Source of the DNA: CAZNDN01 sp964571815
GTDB taxonomy: Bacteria; Fibrobacterota; Chitinivibrionia; Chitinivibrionales; WJKA01
Direction of reading: 5' to 3'
NCBI GenBank assembly: GCA_964571815.1
Contig: CAZNDN010000054.1
Coordinates: 1-25,113, forward strand
DNA length: 25,113 bases
Both the position numbers and the translations under genes were made by a program. Below are positions 7,881-16,167 of the stretch, piece after piece; position 1 is the first letter of the stretch; every line of letters begins with the position of its first letter. Under the pieces are notes generated by a model. That model saw only the letters and a program-made list of their open reading frames with translations. It searched no databases and had not been told where the DNA came from.

Positions 7881-8303
7881 ATGGGTCGAGAAACGTTGAT
7901 GAAAGCCTTTGTTTCCAGGGGCGCCCGCTTGTGCCGCTTGAGTGCCGCGGCTCTTGTCCTCGTGAGCGGCTGCCGGCAGGGGATCGAAGTGAAAATCACC
8001 GGTACGCTGTCATCGTATATGCCCGGCGACAGAGTATTCGTTGCTCTCTCGGAGCGGTGGGAGAATATATACCGGAGCCCGAAGACATTCGAGATTGACG
8101 ACAAGGGTGACTTCGTTCTGGCATTCACGATTCGCAAAGAAGTGCCGCCTATAACCTTTGTCAAGAATGGGGAGCGTTATGCCCGTTTGACGCTCAGGGA
8201 TATGTGGGGAAGGGAGCCGAAGCTGGTTGACGACGCACGGGGAAAGATGTTCCCTGTCGAGGTCGACGAAGACTACGTTTTCAAGGCGCACATCATGCTG
8301 TAG
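7881..8303 (+). CDS. Putative lipoprotein of unknown function
   Basis: The 140-residue product begins with a basic stretch and a hydrophobic core ending in VSGC (28-31), a good lipobox, so the mature protein would start at Cys31 and be membrane-anchored in the periplasm. The mature part is mixed beta-like sequence (GIEVKITGTLSSY and DDKGDFVLAFTIRK) and has no family I recognise. The region resembles the small beta-sandwich folds that follow lipoprotein anchors. The ATG at 7881 has GGAG five bases before the spacer; an internal ATG at 7899 would give an equally good signal peptide. The elyC-like gene starts 16 bases downstream, so the two are probably co-transcribed. Confidence 0.7.
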   Translation: MGRETLMKAFVSRGARLCRLSAAALVLVSGCRQGIEVKITGTLSSYMPGDRVFVALSERWENIYRSPKTFEIDDKGDFVLAFTIRKEVPPITFVKNGERYARLTLRDMWGREPKLVDDARGKMFPVEVDEDYVFKAHIML

Positions 8304-8319
8304 CGTCGGGGGCCGCGCA

Positions 8320-9108
8320 ATGTTCCTGTTCAAGAAGGTTTTCTCGCAGTTCTTCTTTCCCATGCCCCTGGTCGTCGGCCTGTCGGTGGCGGGACTTCTT
8401 TTTCTCTGGTTCACCAGGCGGCGGCACCTGGGGCGCCTGCTCACGACTTCGGGAGTGCTCCTGTTGTGTGTGATAAGTTATCCGTCGTGCGGAAACATAC
8501 TGATTTCTTCGCTGGAGTACCGTTTCGAGCCTTTTCCCGCCGGTCCGACGCCGTCCCGTATCCAGGGAGTTTCGGTGGATTCGATCCGCTACGTTGTGGT
8601 GCTGGGAGGAGGTCAGTTCGTCAGGGACGGAATTCCCGTCACCAGCACGCTTGTTCCCACCACGGAGGTTCGGCTGGTGGAGGGCATTAGAATCCACCGG
8701 AAGCTTCCGCGAAGCCGGCTTGTGCTGTCGGGAGGCGGAAGGCCGGGGGAGGTGCCGCACGCGGAGTTCCTGGCATCGGTGGCACGGGAACTGGGCGTGG
8801 CGGACAGTGAAATAGTACTGGAATCAAAATCGCGAGACACTAAAGACGAAGCCCGCCTGCTCAAACCGTTGCTCGGAACGTCGCCGTTTGTACTCGTAAC
8901 ATCGGCTTCGCACATGCCCCGAGCGGTTGCCCTGCTCAAGGGGTGCGGATTGGATCCTCTTCCGGCGCCGACGGCGCACACTTTTCTGGGTCGAGGCCGT
9001 ATCTCCCATTCGGTGTTCTTCCCTTCGGCAACGAATGTGAGGAAGGTCGAGGATGCGGTTCACGAGTACCTTGGCCTGCTGTGGGCGAAGATCAGAGGGC
9101 AGACCTGA
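8320..9108 (+). CDS. ElyC/YdcF-like DUF218 inner-membrane protein
   Basis: The 262-residue protein has two N-terminal membrane segments (about 13-30 and 38-58), separated by a basic loop. A periplasmic DUF218 domain follows, with YVVVLGGGQ, the SRLVLSGGG strand, ESKSRDTKDEA and LVTSASHMPRA, all hallmarks of the family. Length and layout match E. coli ElyC (259 residues), an envelope factor that affects peptidoglycan and lipid-carrier metabolism at low temperature. Those details come from the family and are not visible here. The start is the ATG at 8320, where the FLFKKVFSQFFFPMPL opening typical of ElyC begins; the frame extends upstream into the lipoprotein gene without homology. It ends 50 bases from the convergent permease gene. 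Confidence 0.82.
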   Translation: MFLFKKVFSQFFFPMPLVVGLSVAGLLFLWFTRRRHLGRLLTTSGVLLLCVISYPSCGNILISSLEYRFEPFPAGPTPSRIQGVSVDSIRYVVVLGGGQFVRDGIPVTSTLVPTTEVRLVEGIRIHRKLPRSRLVLSGGGRPGEVPHAEFLASVARELGVADSEIVLESKSRDTKDEARLLKPLLGTSPFVLVTSASHMPRAVALLKGCGLDPLPAPTAHTFLGRGRISHSVFFPSATNVRKVEDAVHEYLGLLWAKIRGQT

Positions 9109-9158
9109 AGTTCCGGTCGGCCCCGCAGACCCGGCCGGCGCCCGGGATGCCGGCGTTC

Positions 9159-9659
9159 TCAGCTCATTCGAAGTAGTCGTACGATTCCCGTGGCCAGGAG
9201 GCCGGCCACCGGTGGGAAGAGGCACGTGCTGAACAGGCGAATTGCGGCGAAGCGCCATCCCATGATGCCGATTTCGATGGGCAGCCGTGCGAGGGCCCAG
9301 AGAGACCAGCTTGTCATGAATGCGACGAGAGTGCCGATACCGGCGCCGGCCTTGAGAAGCCCCGCGGCAAGCGGCATACTCACGAAGGGGCCTCCGGGAG
9401 TGAGTGCCCCCGCCGCGGTCCCTATCAGAATTCCCCGGATTCCCGACTCCCCGCCAAGAAAGCGGGCGAACTGGGCTCGGGGAAGCAGGGCCTGGAGGAA
9501 ACCGGCCAGGACGAAGGCGGCCAGGAGCAGCGGTAGTGTGCTGACGGTCATGGACCAGGCCGTTTTCAATCCCGTGATATGTTCACCGTTCCCGCGTGTG
9601 TAGGCAACCAGACCGAGTATGACGGCCGCCAGTCCCATAGCAATTGATGGAAGCAGCAT
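9159..9659 (-). CDS. Half-length permease-like membrane protein (DUF318/YraQ-like)
   Basis: The 166-residue product is almost all membrane: hydrophobic segments at about 4-20, 38-60, 75-102, 105-125 and 138-163. The central GALTPGGPFVSMPLAAGLL (84-102) recalls the conserved Gly/Pro-rich repeat of the DUF318 (YraQ/UPF0718) permeases, which are normally twice this length with two such repeats. It could work as a dimer or with a partner not in this window. The substrate is unknown. The ATG at 9659 was chosen because AAAGGA lies nine bases upstream; frames from 9668 or 9722 would add a polar N-terminus with weaker sites. It converges on elyC and diverges from the radical SAM gene. Confidence 0.65.
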   Translation of the reverse strand: MLLPSIAMGLAAVILGLVAYTRGNGEHITGLKTAWSMTVSTLPLLLAAFVLAGFLQALLPRAQFARFLGGESGIRGILIGTAAGALTPGGPFVSMPLAAGLLKAGAGIGTLVAFMTSWSLWALARLPIEIGIMGWRFAAIRLFSTCLFPPVAGLLATGIVRLLRMS

Positions 9660-9762
9660 GCGAGACATTCCTTTCCGTGGCGTTGCCACCGTGATGCTTT
9701 TGCTGTCCGGTTCTTTGCGCATTTCGCAGTCTCGTGGGTGGATCCGTTGCAGCGGTAGAAAA

Positions 9763-9771
9763 TGGTATAAT
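9763..9771 (+). promoter_or_regulatory. Extended -10 promoter upstream of the radical SAM gene
   Basis: TGG followed directly by TATAAT (9766-9771) is an extended -10 element, which needs little or no -35. No convincing -35 hexamer is found at 16-18 bases. Transcription would begin near 9778, leaving a leader of about 175 bases that contains a strong hairpin. Confidence 0.5.
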
Positions 9772-9851
9772 GGTCAAAGGGCATGATGGACCGATCCGAA
9801 CCTCACGCGAGTCGCCTCTTTTCGGGCACATCTTTCATCGCGCGTTCGCGA

Positions 9852-9868
9852 CCGCGGCGAGGCCGCGG
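9852..9868 (+). repeat. Perfect 7-bp GC hairpin in the radical SAM leader
   Basis: CCGCGGC (9852-9858) and GCCGCGG (9862-9868) are perfect inverted repeats around a three-base loop, GAG. No T-tract follows, so it is not a standard terminator in the forward direction. It lies between the likely promoter and the start codon, and could affect the transcript or block translation. It may also be chance in GC-rich DNA. Confidence 0.5.
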
Positions 9869-9953
9869 AGGGGTGAAGAAAGACGGGTGCGCTGCCGATA
9901 CTTGTACTGTGGGGGGGTGGGGAGCCGACAATGCTGCGGACGGGAAACTTGAA

Positions 9954-11111
9954 ATGAGCACGTCGTGTGAAATGCGGGAAGCGATCAATGCGTGTGCGGA
10001 CCCCACTTACTCCCCTCGAACGCCCAAGCTGCTGATTGAGTTGACTTCACGCTGCAATCTCAGGTGTGTGTATTGCTCAAAGAGCAGTACCGGTGCGCCC
10101 GCGGGTGAGGACGTCGGCGAAGAGCTGCTCGGGCGTGTCCTTGATGAAGTTCAGGGACGGAATGTCTCGGCCGTCACCGCCAACGGACATGGAGAGACTA
10201 CCGTGCACCCGGCATGGGGTTCCATTCTCGAGAGGTTCATGGCGGCGGGATTGGTCACGGGCATGATCAGCAACCTTGCCGGGAGATTCTCCGATGAGGA
10301 GATCGATACGTTATCGCGCCTGGACTGTCTTGAGATAAGCTGCGATACGGTGGATCCGGTCCTTTTCGCCCAATTGTGCCGGGGGGCGAAACTGGATGCG
10401 GTGCTGAGCACCATGGCCCGGATCCGGGAACACGTTTCGCACACGGGGAGCAGCGGGCCGGTGCTTTCCTGGAGCAGCGTCGTGTGTGACCTGACGATTT
10501 CGGGCCTGCCGCGGCTGGTGGAGTGTGGATTGAGCCGGGGTGTGCGGCGTTTCAATTTCAATGATCTCCATACCTACTCGATGCCGCCCGGGACGCTTCG
10601 CGTCAAGCCGATTCGTGATCTGCCGGCGGATCGGATGATGGACGTATTGACCGTGATAAGAGAAACGGCACGTATTGCTGAGAACGGGGGCGCCGAAGTC
10701 TCGTTGCAGAGCAGGCTGGTTGATTCCGCGGTGCGGAAGCTTAACGGCTCCTCGACGGGATGCGGCGTTGCTCCGGCCGGGGATTCGCTCCGCCGGGACG
10801 CCGGTCGAACACGCGATTGCCTCGAACCGTGGTCTTTCGCGGCGGTCCGCACAAGCGGGGCCGTCAGGCCTTGCTGCACGCCCGATTCCCCGATAATCGG
10901 CCATTTCCGTGACGGAACAACCTTCGAAGAAATCCTCAACGGCTCCCGGGTCCGTTCGCTTCGGCGAAGCCTCCTTGACGGCGATCTGCCGGAATACTGC
11001 CGACATTGTCCGGCACGACCCATGACTTCGACGGAGAAACTGAGACGCAAGGTGGAGAAGTTTGCGGGCGCCGTACCGGCCGCGGTTGAGGAGAGCACCG
11101 GACCTGTCTGA
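9954..11111 (+). CDS. Radical SAM protein with C-terminal SPASM-like domain
   Basis: The 385-residue protein carries the radical SAM cluster motif CNLRCVYC (C34, C38, C41) after LLIELTSR. A SPASM-like cluster region near the C-terminus has CLEPW (C289), RPCC (C307/C308), the GHFRDGTTFEEI stretch and YCRHCP (C349, C352). The first motif binds the [4Fe-4S] cluster that cleaves S-adenosylmethionine; the second would hold an auxiliary cluster. NGHGET (78-82) fits the strand after the cluster loop. The substrate is not evident: no precursor peptide, sulfatase or glycosyltransferase gene lies beside it. The ATG at 9954 has only a weak GGGAAA site upstream; the open frame extends back to 9783 without homology. 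Confidence 0.85.
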   Translation: MSTSCEMREAINACADPTYSPRTPKLLIELTSRCNLRCVYCSKSSTGAPAGEDVGEELLGRVLDEVQGRNVSAVTANGHGETTVHPAWGSILERFMAAGLVTGMISNLAGRFSDEEIDTLSRLDCLEISCDTVDPVLFAQLCRGAKLDAVLSTMARIREHVSHTGSSGPVLSWSSVVCDLTISGLPRLVECGLSRGVRRFNFNDLHTYSMPPGTLRVKPIRDLPADRMMDVLTVIRETARIAENGGAEVSLQSRLVDSAVRKLNGSSTGCGVAPAGDSLRRDAGRTRDCLEPWSFAAVRTSGAVRPCCTPDSPIIGHFRDGTTFEEILNGSRVRSLRRSLLDGDLPEYCRHCPARPMTSTEKLRRKVEKFAGAVPAAVEESTGPV

Positions 11112-11182
11112 GCAGGGTATCCCTTTCCATGCAGCCCTCTGCGGCAGACAGTCCGGCCGTTGCCGGTCGAACCGCCGGGCGG

Positions 11183-12787
11183 TCAGCGTTTCCAGGAAAT
11201 CGGTGCAAACGCAATGATCACCGTGTAGATCTCCAGTCTGCCCAGGAGCATGCACAGCACCAGCACCCACTTGCCGGCCGGGGGAATCCAGGCGTAGTTC
11301 TCGGTTGCTCCGATTCCCGCCAGCCCGGGACCGATATTGCACATGGTCGCTACCACGGTCGTGACCGCCGTGGTGAAATCCGGGATCATGATACTCATGA
11401 TACAGGTGAAGAGCACGAACAGAAGGAGGAAAATTACGAAGAAACCAACGATATTGGAGGCCTGTTTCTCGTCGATAGCCGATTTCCCTATCTTGATGGG
11501 GAAGATCAGGCGTGGCTGTATCATGGTGCGGACTTCTCGCCAGGCAAGTTTCAGCACCACCATGATTCGTATCATTTTCATGCCGCCGCCGGTTGATCCC
11601 GCGCAGCCCCCGAAAAACATCAGTACCACCAGCATGAAACGAATGAAATTGGGCCAGACGTCGAAATCGGCCGTGCAGTAACCTGTTGTGGTCGTTATGG
11701 ATACGACTTGGAAAGCAGCATACCGCAGCGTAGGGTACGGCGTACGAACTCGCTGCGATTCTTCGCCGTGTTTCAGGTCGAGTTCCTCTTCGGTCAGCGA
11801 TGTCGAGCGATAGCGTGAAGCGATCGTGTCCCGGTCGGCAATTCCCCGGGTCTGCAACAGCAGAGTGGTAGCGCCGACCGCGACAAGTATCGCAATCAGG
11901 TAGAATTGGAACTCCCGGTTTCGTTTGGTGATGCCGAAATCGCCGGCGAAGAGAATGCGGTAGTGGATAATGAAATTGGTGCCGGCCAGAAACATGAATA
12001 CGACAATGACCCAGTCGATGAAATTGCTGTCGTAGGCGGCAATTGAAGCGTTGCGTGTGGAGAAGCCACCGGTGGCCATGGTACCAAAAGTGTGACAGAG
12101 CGCGTCGAAGAGGCTCATGCCTCCCACCATGAGAAGCAGCGTCTCCGCCACCGAGAGAAGTACGTACACGGCCCAGAGCACGGTTGCGGTCTGGGCGACC
12201 CGGGGCATCAGGCGTTCGGTGCTGGGACCGGGAACTTCACCGCGAAACATCTGGTAGGCCGCAACGCCGAAGGCGGGGAAGATCACCACTGCCAGTGTTA
12301 CAATCCCCATACCACCGAGCCAGTGCGTCATGCTCCGCCAGAACAGGATCCCCCGCGGCAGCGATTCCACATCCGTGAGAATTGTTGCCCCGGTTGTCGT
12401 GAACCCGCTCATGATCTCAAAACAGGCATCGGTGAAAGCATTGAACCATGCGGCAAAGCCGGCTTCGGGCGCGTGACTCAAGAGGTGCATGAACAGCGGG
12501 ATGCTTCCGTATAACGTGAACAGAAGCCAGCCGAAGGTTACAATCGCGAACCCTTCGCGGACCCCTCCCGGTTCCTTGTCGTTGCTGCCCAGCATTGTCA
12601 GAAGCGTGCCGGTAAGGAAGGAAGCGACGACGGCGATGAGGAAACCGAGTATGCGTTCGTTCCAGAAGGTTGCGGGAAGAGACCAGGGTCGCAGACCCCA
12701 CAGCGAGATACCGCTGGGCACGAGCAGCACCAGTGCTTGAATCTGCAGCAGTTTTCCGAGAGAGTACAGTACGAAGCGGAGGTTCAC
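11183..12787 (-). CDS. trkH: Trk potassium uptake protein, membrane subunit
   Basis: The 534-residue protein is the potassium-translocating subunit of the Trk system, in the inner membrane. Its four pore loops carry the expected filter glycines: TTTGAT (130-135), TMATGGF (236-242), TTTTGYC (365-371) and CNIGPGL (483-489). The GGCAGSTGGGMKMIRI stretch (393-408) is also family-typical. E. coli TrkH is 483 residues; most of the excess here is a charged stretch at about 312-352, before the third pore loop. The GTG at 12787 was chosen because the family begins there and GGGA lies upstream; the longer open frame overlaps trkA. The gene begins 25 bases after the trkA stop, so the two form an operon. 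A short GC inverted repeat (ACCGC-CGG-GCGGT, 11171-11183) touches the stop codon but has no T-tract. Confidence 0.93.
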   Translation of the reverse strand: MNLRFVLYSLGKLLQIQALVLLVPSGISLWGLRPWSLPATFWNERILGFLIAVVASFLTGTLLTMLGSNDKEPGGVREGFAIVTFGWLLFTLYGSIPLFMHLLSHAPEAGFAAWFNAFTDACFEIMSGFTTTGATILTDVESLPRGILFWRSMTHWLGGMGIVTLAVVIFPAFGVAAYQMFRGEVPGPSTERLMPRVAQTATVLWAVYVLLSVAETLLLMVGGMSLFDALCHTFGTMATGGFSTRNASIAAYDSNFIDWVIVVFMFLAGTNFIIHYRILFAGDFGITKRNREFQFYLIAILVAVGATTLLLQTRGIADRDTIASRYRSTSLTEEELDLKHGEESQRVRTPYPTLRYAAFQVVSITTTTGYCTADFDVWPNFIRFMLVVLMFFGGCAGSTGGGMKMIRIMVVLKLAWREVRTMIQPRLIFPIKIGKSAIDEKQASNIVGFFVIFLLLFVLFTCIMSIMIPDFTTAVTTVVATMCNIGPGLAGIGATENYAWIPPAGKWVLVLCMLLGRLEIYTVIIAFAPISWKR

Positions 12788-12812
12788 GTGTGGATGTCCC
12801 GGGCGATTGGTG

Positions 12813-14183
12813 CTACACGGTAATCGTGGGGCCGGCCTTGAAAAGACGATTCGCCAGTTTGCTGCTGTCCTGGTGGCACAGCACAATCACTTCGTCGTTC
12901 TCCCGAATGACCGTGTCGCCCCGTGGGATGATAACCTGGTCTTCGCGCATTACCGCGCCTATCACGATCGATTTCTTGAAAAGGCTGTTGAGGCGGTGAA
13001 GGGGCTTGTTGACGATACGGCTTTTCTTTTCGGCCACAAACCGCGTTACCGCGATGTTGACTTTGTCCAGACCGAGATGTGCGCTTATCGGCACGCGCAG
13101 CACGCTGCTTATGATAGCCTGGGCCGTGATCTTGCGCGGGTTGATGATGTGGTCCAGGCCGAGCGAGTGGAACAGGCCCGCGTGGCGGTCGGAATTGTTG
13201 ATTGCGACAACTTCGGACGCTCCCTCGGCCTTGGCCAGCAAACACGACATCACGTTGTCTTCAGTGTCCTTGCCCGCGGCAATGAAGAACCCGGCCGTCT
13301 CGATATGGACTTCCTCGAGGATATCACTGTCGGTACTGTCGCCGAACAGTACCTCCACGCCTTCAAGCTGTGCGGCCGCGGTCCGGCCGTGCTCCTCACT
13401 CGGATCAAGAAGCACCACCCGCTCCACCAGCGGTTTCAGAGCGCCGGCGAGATGAATCGCGGTCAGCGTGTCCCCCGAGAGCACGACTTTGCCCAGCTTC
13501 TCGGCAGTATGGCCAAGAAGCGCGCGGAATGTGGGGAACGACTCTCTGGGCATGATTGCCACGATCTCGTCTCCGGCAAGCAACCGCTGCTCGCCGGAAG
13601 GAAGAATACTCTTTCCGTCGCGAATAATCACCACAATAAGCATGGGCGCCGGGCCCGCCAGTTGCGTAACCTCCGAGAGCGTCTTGTCGTGCAGAGGCAT
13701 TTCCGGTTTGATCCGGTAACCGCGCAGGTAGACGTTGTCGGATTGGAAGTTGGCCGATTCGGTGACGCCGGGCAATTCGATATACTGGAGTATGTTGCGA
13801 ACGACTTCTTTCTCGGGTTCAACCACGTGGGTGACCCCGATTTGCTCCAGGCTTACGGCAAGACCGTCTTTCGTGTACTCGGCCGATTTGATCCGGGCGA
13901 TTCGTTTGGCCACCCCGTATTGCCTGGCAAAGCTGCAGGCCAGCAGATTGGTTTCATCGTTGGGCGTGGCGGCGACAATCATGTCGGCCTCCTGGATACC
14001 GGCGTCTTCAAGCGCCGAGAGGCTGCTGCCGTGGCCGTTGACCGTGAATACGTCGAGCTTCGCGTTGATATCGCGGCACAGCGCGGTGTCGCTCTCGATC
14101 ACGGAGACGCTGTATTTCTGCCGGCTGAGATACTCAGCCAGACTGAAACCAACCGTCCCCGCTCCAATAATGATGATCTTCAC
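12813..14183 (-). CDS. trkA: Trk potassium uptake protein, NAD-binding regulatory subunit
   Basis: The 456-residue peripheral protein gates TrkH in response to nucleotides. It has two RCK units. The first opens with the Rossmann loop IIIIGAGTVGFSLAEYL and an acidic strand end (VIESD), and ends in a TrkA-C domain. The second begins at VVLSGDTLTAIHLAGAL and ends in another TrkA-C domain (HRLNSLFKKSIVIGAVMREDQVIIPRGDTVI region). The length equals that of E. coli TrkA (458). The second nucleotide fold has SGDTLTA in place of a GxGxxG loop, so it probably binds nucleotide differently or not at all. The GTG at 14183 has GGAGGAA seven bases upstream, an excellent site; the open frame beyond it lacks homology. 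A promoter lies just upstream. Confidence 0.94.
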   Translation of the reverse strand: MKIIIIGAGTVGFSLAEYLSRQKYSVSVIESDTALCRDINAKLDVFTVNGHGSSLSALEDAGIQEADMIVAATPNDETNLLACSFARQYGVAKRIARIKSAEYTKDGLAVSLEQIGVTHVVEPEKEVVRNILQYIELPGVTESANFQSDNVYLRGYRIKPEMPLHDKTLSEVTQLAGPAPMLIVVIIRDGKSILPSGEQRLLAGDEIVAIMPRESFPTFRALLGHTAEKLGKVVLSGDTLTAIHLAGALKPLVERVVLLDPSEEHGRTAAAQLEGVEVLFGDSTDSDILEEVHIETAGFFIAAGKDTEDNVMSCLLAKAEGASEVVAINNSDRHAGLFHSLGLDHIINPRKITAQAIISSVLRVPISAHLGLDKVNIAVTRFVAEKKSRIVNKPLHRLNSLFKKSIVIGAVMREDQVIIPRGDTVIRENDEVIVLCHQDSSKLANRLFKAGPTITV

Positions 14184-14217
14184 GCGCAGTTTCCTCCGCC
14201 GGTAGGTATCGATGGAG

Positions 14218-14246
14218 AAAATACATGGAAATGGACGAGCGGTCAA
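14218..14246 (-). promoter_or_regulatory. Promoter of trkA-trkH
   Basis: Read on the minus strand, TTGACC (14246-14241) and TATTTT (14223-14218) are separated by exactly 17 bases. That is a good sigma-70-type promoter with 5/6 and 4/6 consensus matches. Transcription would start near 14211, giving a leader of about 28 bases before the GTG. Confidence 0.6.
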
Positions 14247-14288
14247 TTCGGATCACCGAACCTCATCCTCCGCCGGCGCCCCGCGGAG

Positions 14289-14319
14289 TTCGGTGTGCAA
14301 CAACGTAAATTAGTATATA
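14289..14319 (+). promoter_or_regulatory. Possible promoter of the fused ferredoxin gene
   Basis: An AT-rich patch at 14306-14320 contains TAGTAT (14311-14316) and TATATA (14314-14319). TTCGGT (14289-14294) lies 16 bases before the first and 19 before the second. The patch is the only -10-like sequence upstream of the gene on this strand. The minus strand also reads TATACT here but has no matching -35. Confidence 0.35.
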
Positions 14320-14370
14320 GGAAAGCTTACAATCGGGACCCTGGTGCCGGGAAAGCGGCGGAGAAGCCTC

Positions 14371-16089
14371 ATGTCACAGCTACGAAAGACCCGCATCGTC
14401 GTGCAGACAGTGTTCTTTGTCCTTTTTGCAGGCTCCTTTTTTGTCCTCAACACGCATCCTCGCGCCTACACGGCGCCCGGTGAGTGGTTCCTTCAGTTGA
14501 ATCCGTTGGTGGGAATTGTCGTCTCGCTTTCGTCCCGCACGCTTGTATGGGGTCTGCTCGGGGGTGCGGCGGTGATGATTGTGGTCACTGTGCTCATGGG
14601 GCGCGTATTCTGCGGCATGATCTGTCCGCTGGGTGCGCTGATCGATTTCTCCGACAAGCACTTTCTGGGGCGCATGCGCGGAAAGAACGCAAATCCTCCC
14701 CGTCAACTGCAGCGGGTCAAGTATGTCTTTCTAACGGCAATTGCGGCGGCAGCCGTTTTCGGAGTGACAATGCCGTTGTTTATGGACCCCATCTCCCTCC
14801 TTACACGCATATTCACTCTTGTCATTCATCCGCTGGTGAAAATTGCGGGTGCCGACGGGTTGGCGCTGGTCGGCCCGGTGCTTCGCTCCACGCCGTTTCG
14901 GGAGTTCGGGTACACGACAGTGGATGTACCACTGTACTACGGTACCCCGGGCGCTGCGCTTCTGCTTTTCGTGGTGCTGGGAGGAGGACTGTGGGACAAG
15001 CGCTTCTGGTGTCAGTACGTGTGCCCCAGCGGCGCGTTTTTCGGATTACTGAGCCGCCGACCGCTGTTTCGTCGGGTTGTTTCCACCGACGATACGTGCA
15101 ATAATTGCAGGGCCTGCAGCCGCGTATGTCCGACAGGTGCCATCGAACAGGATGAAATCCGGCATACGAGATCGTCGGAATGCATAGTATGCGGGTTGTG
15201 TACCGGGACCGGCCGGGCACCGGCATGCAGCCGGTTCGCGTTCGGATCACCGCGGCCCTCCGTAAGGCCGGTGCTCGATGTGAAGCGTCGTGACGTGGTT
15301 GTGGGGGTGGCCGGCGGGGCGCTGATGCTCCCGGCTTTTCGAGCCACGGCAATTTCGCGCCGCGACAACACCGGTCGATTGATCCGGCCGCCGGGGGCGG
15401 TCGAAGAACCTGAGTTTCTCTCGCGGTGCATCACGTGCGGTGAATGTATGAAAGTCTGCCCGACGAATGCCATTCAGCCGTGCGGTTTCACCGACGGTTT
15501 CAGCAGACTGAATACGGCGAAGATCGTGCCCCGGATCGGAGGATGCGAGGAGAAGTGCCACTTGTGCGGTCATGTGTGCCCTACGGGTGCGATTCGGCCG
15601 CTTACCTGCGAGCAGAAGAAATTCGTCAAAATCGGCACCGCCGTCGTCGACCGTCATCGATGCCTGGCCTGGGCGCAGAACAAGGAATGTCTCGTGTGCG
15701 ATGAAGTGTGCCCTTACAACGCCATCGAACCGCGAATCGTGGAAACCACGAAGGGGCCGTTCAAGGTTCCGGTCGTGTACGAAGATCTCTGTATGGGCTG
15801 CGGGCTGTGCGAACAGCACTGTCCCATATACGACAGGGCCGCTATCGTGGTATACAAGTTCGGAGAGAACAGGCGCAGCCGCGGGAAATATCTCAGCAGG
15901 TGGGAAAAGGAGGCCGTTGAACAACGGCGAATAGCCTCCGACAGTGACCGGTTGGGACATGGTGGTGAAGATGTCGGCGATGCTGAAGCAGGCCCCGTCT
16001 CGGCCGAAACCGGCGCTATGGATTATTCCGGGGAGCCCGGGACTTCGGCGGATACGGGCTCAACGCTGCCGCCGGGTTTTCTGCCTTAG
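14371..16089 (+). CDS. NapH/NapG-like fused polyferredoxin membrane protein
   Basis: The 572-residue protein looks like two electron carriers joined. Residues 1-290 resemble NapH/MauN: membrane segments at about 8-28, 45-77, 118-140 and 193-207, the twin CxxxCP motifs (C81/C85 and C214/C218), then ferredoxin clusters C243-C246-C249-C253 and C271-C274-C277 with C286. Residues 300-325 read like a Tat signal (KRRDVVVG followed by a hydrophobic stretch), and 350-490 resemble NapG, with clusters at C353-C363, C392-C403, C431/C440-C447 and C474-C484. The fusion therefore keeps a Tat-like segment inside the chain. The last 50 residues are an acidic, low-complexity tail. The ATG at 14371 has GGAG eight bases upstream; a GTG at 14344 is possible. 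It probably passes quinol electrons to a periplasmic acceptor, which is unidentified. Confidence 0.82.
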   Translation: MSQLRKTRIVVQTVFFVLFAGSFFVLNTHPRAYTAPGEWFLQLNPLVGIVVSLSSRTLVWGLLGGAAVMIVVTVLMGRVFCGMICPLGALIDFSDKHFLGRMRGKNANPPRQLQRVKYVFLTAIAAAAVFGVTMPLFMDPISLLTRIFTLVIHPLVKIAGADGLALVGPVLRSTPFREFGYTTVDVPLYYGTPGAALLLFVVLGGGLWDKRFWCQYVCPSGAFFGLLSRRPLFRRVVSTDDTCNNCRACSRVCPTGAIEQDEIRHTRSSECIVCGLCTGTGRAPACSRFAFGSPRPSVRPVLDVKRRDVVVGVAGGALMLPAFRATAISRRDNTGRLIRPPGAVEEPEFLSRCITCGECMKVCPTNAIQPCGFTDGFSRLNTAKIVPRIGGCEEKCHLCGHVCPTGAIRPLTCEQKKFVKIGTAVVDRHRCLAWAQNKECLVCDEVCPYNAIEPRIVETTKGPFKVPVVYEDLCMGCGLCEQHCPIYDRAAIVVYKFGENRRSRGKYLSRWEKEAVEQRRIASDSDRLGHGGEDVGDAEAGPVSAETGAMDYSGEPGTSADTGSTLPPGFLP

Positions 16090-16167
16090 CGCAAAGGGAC
16101 CGCAACCGGGGGTGTGAGAAGGTGGTTCGGTCCGGAGGGGAAAATCAACCTCAAGCGGGAGGTGTGT

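Noticed and set aside
11171..11183. GC inverted repeat after trkH as a terminator
   Set aside because: Short stem with a three-base loop and no T-tract in either direction.
12807..14483. Long plus-strand open frame opposite trkA
   Set aside because: An antisense shadow of trkA; the His/Arg/Asp-rich product has no recognisable domain.
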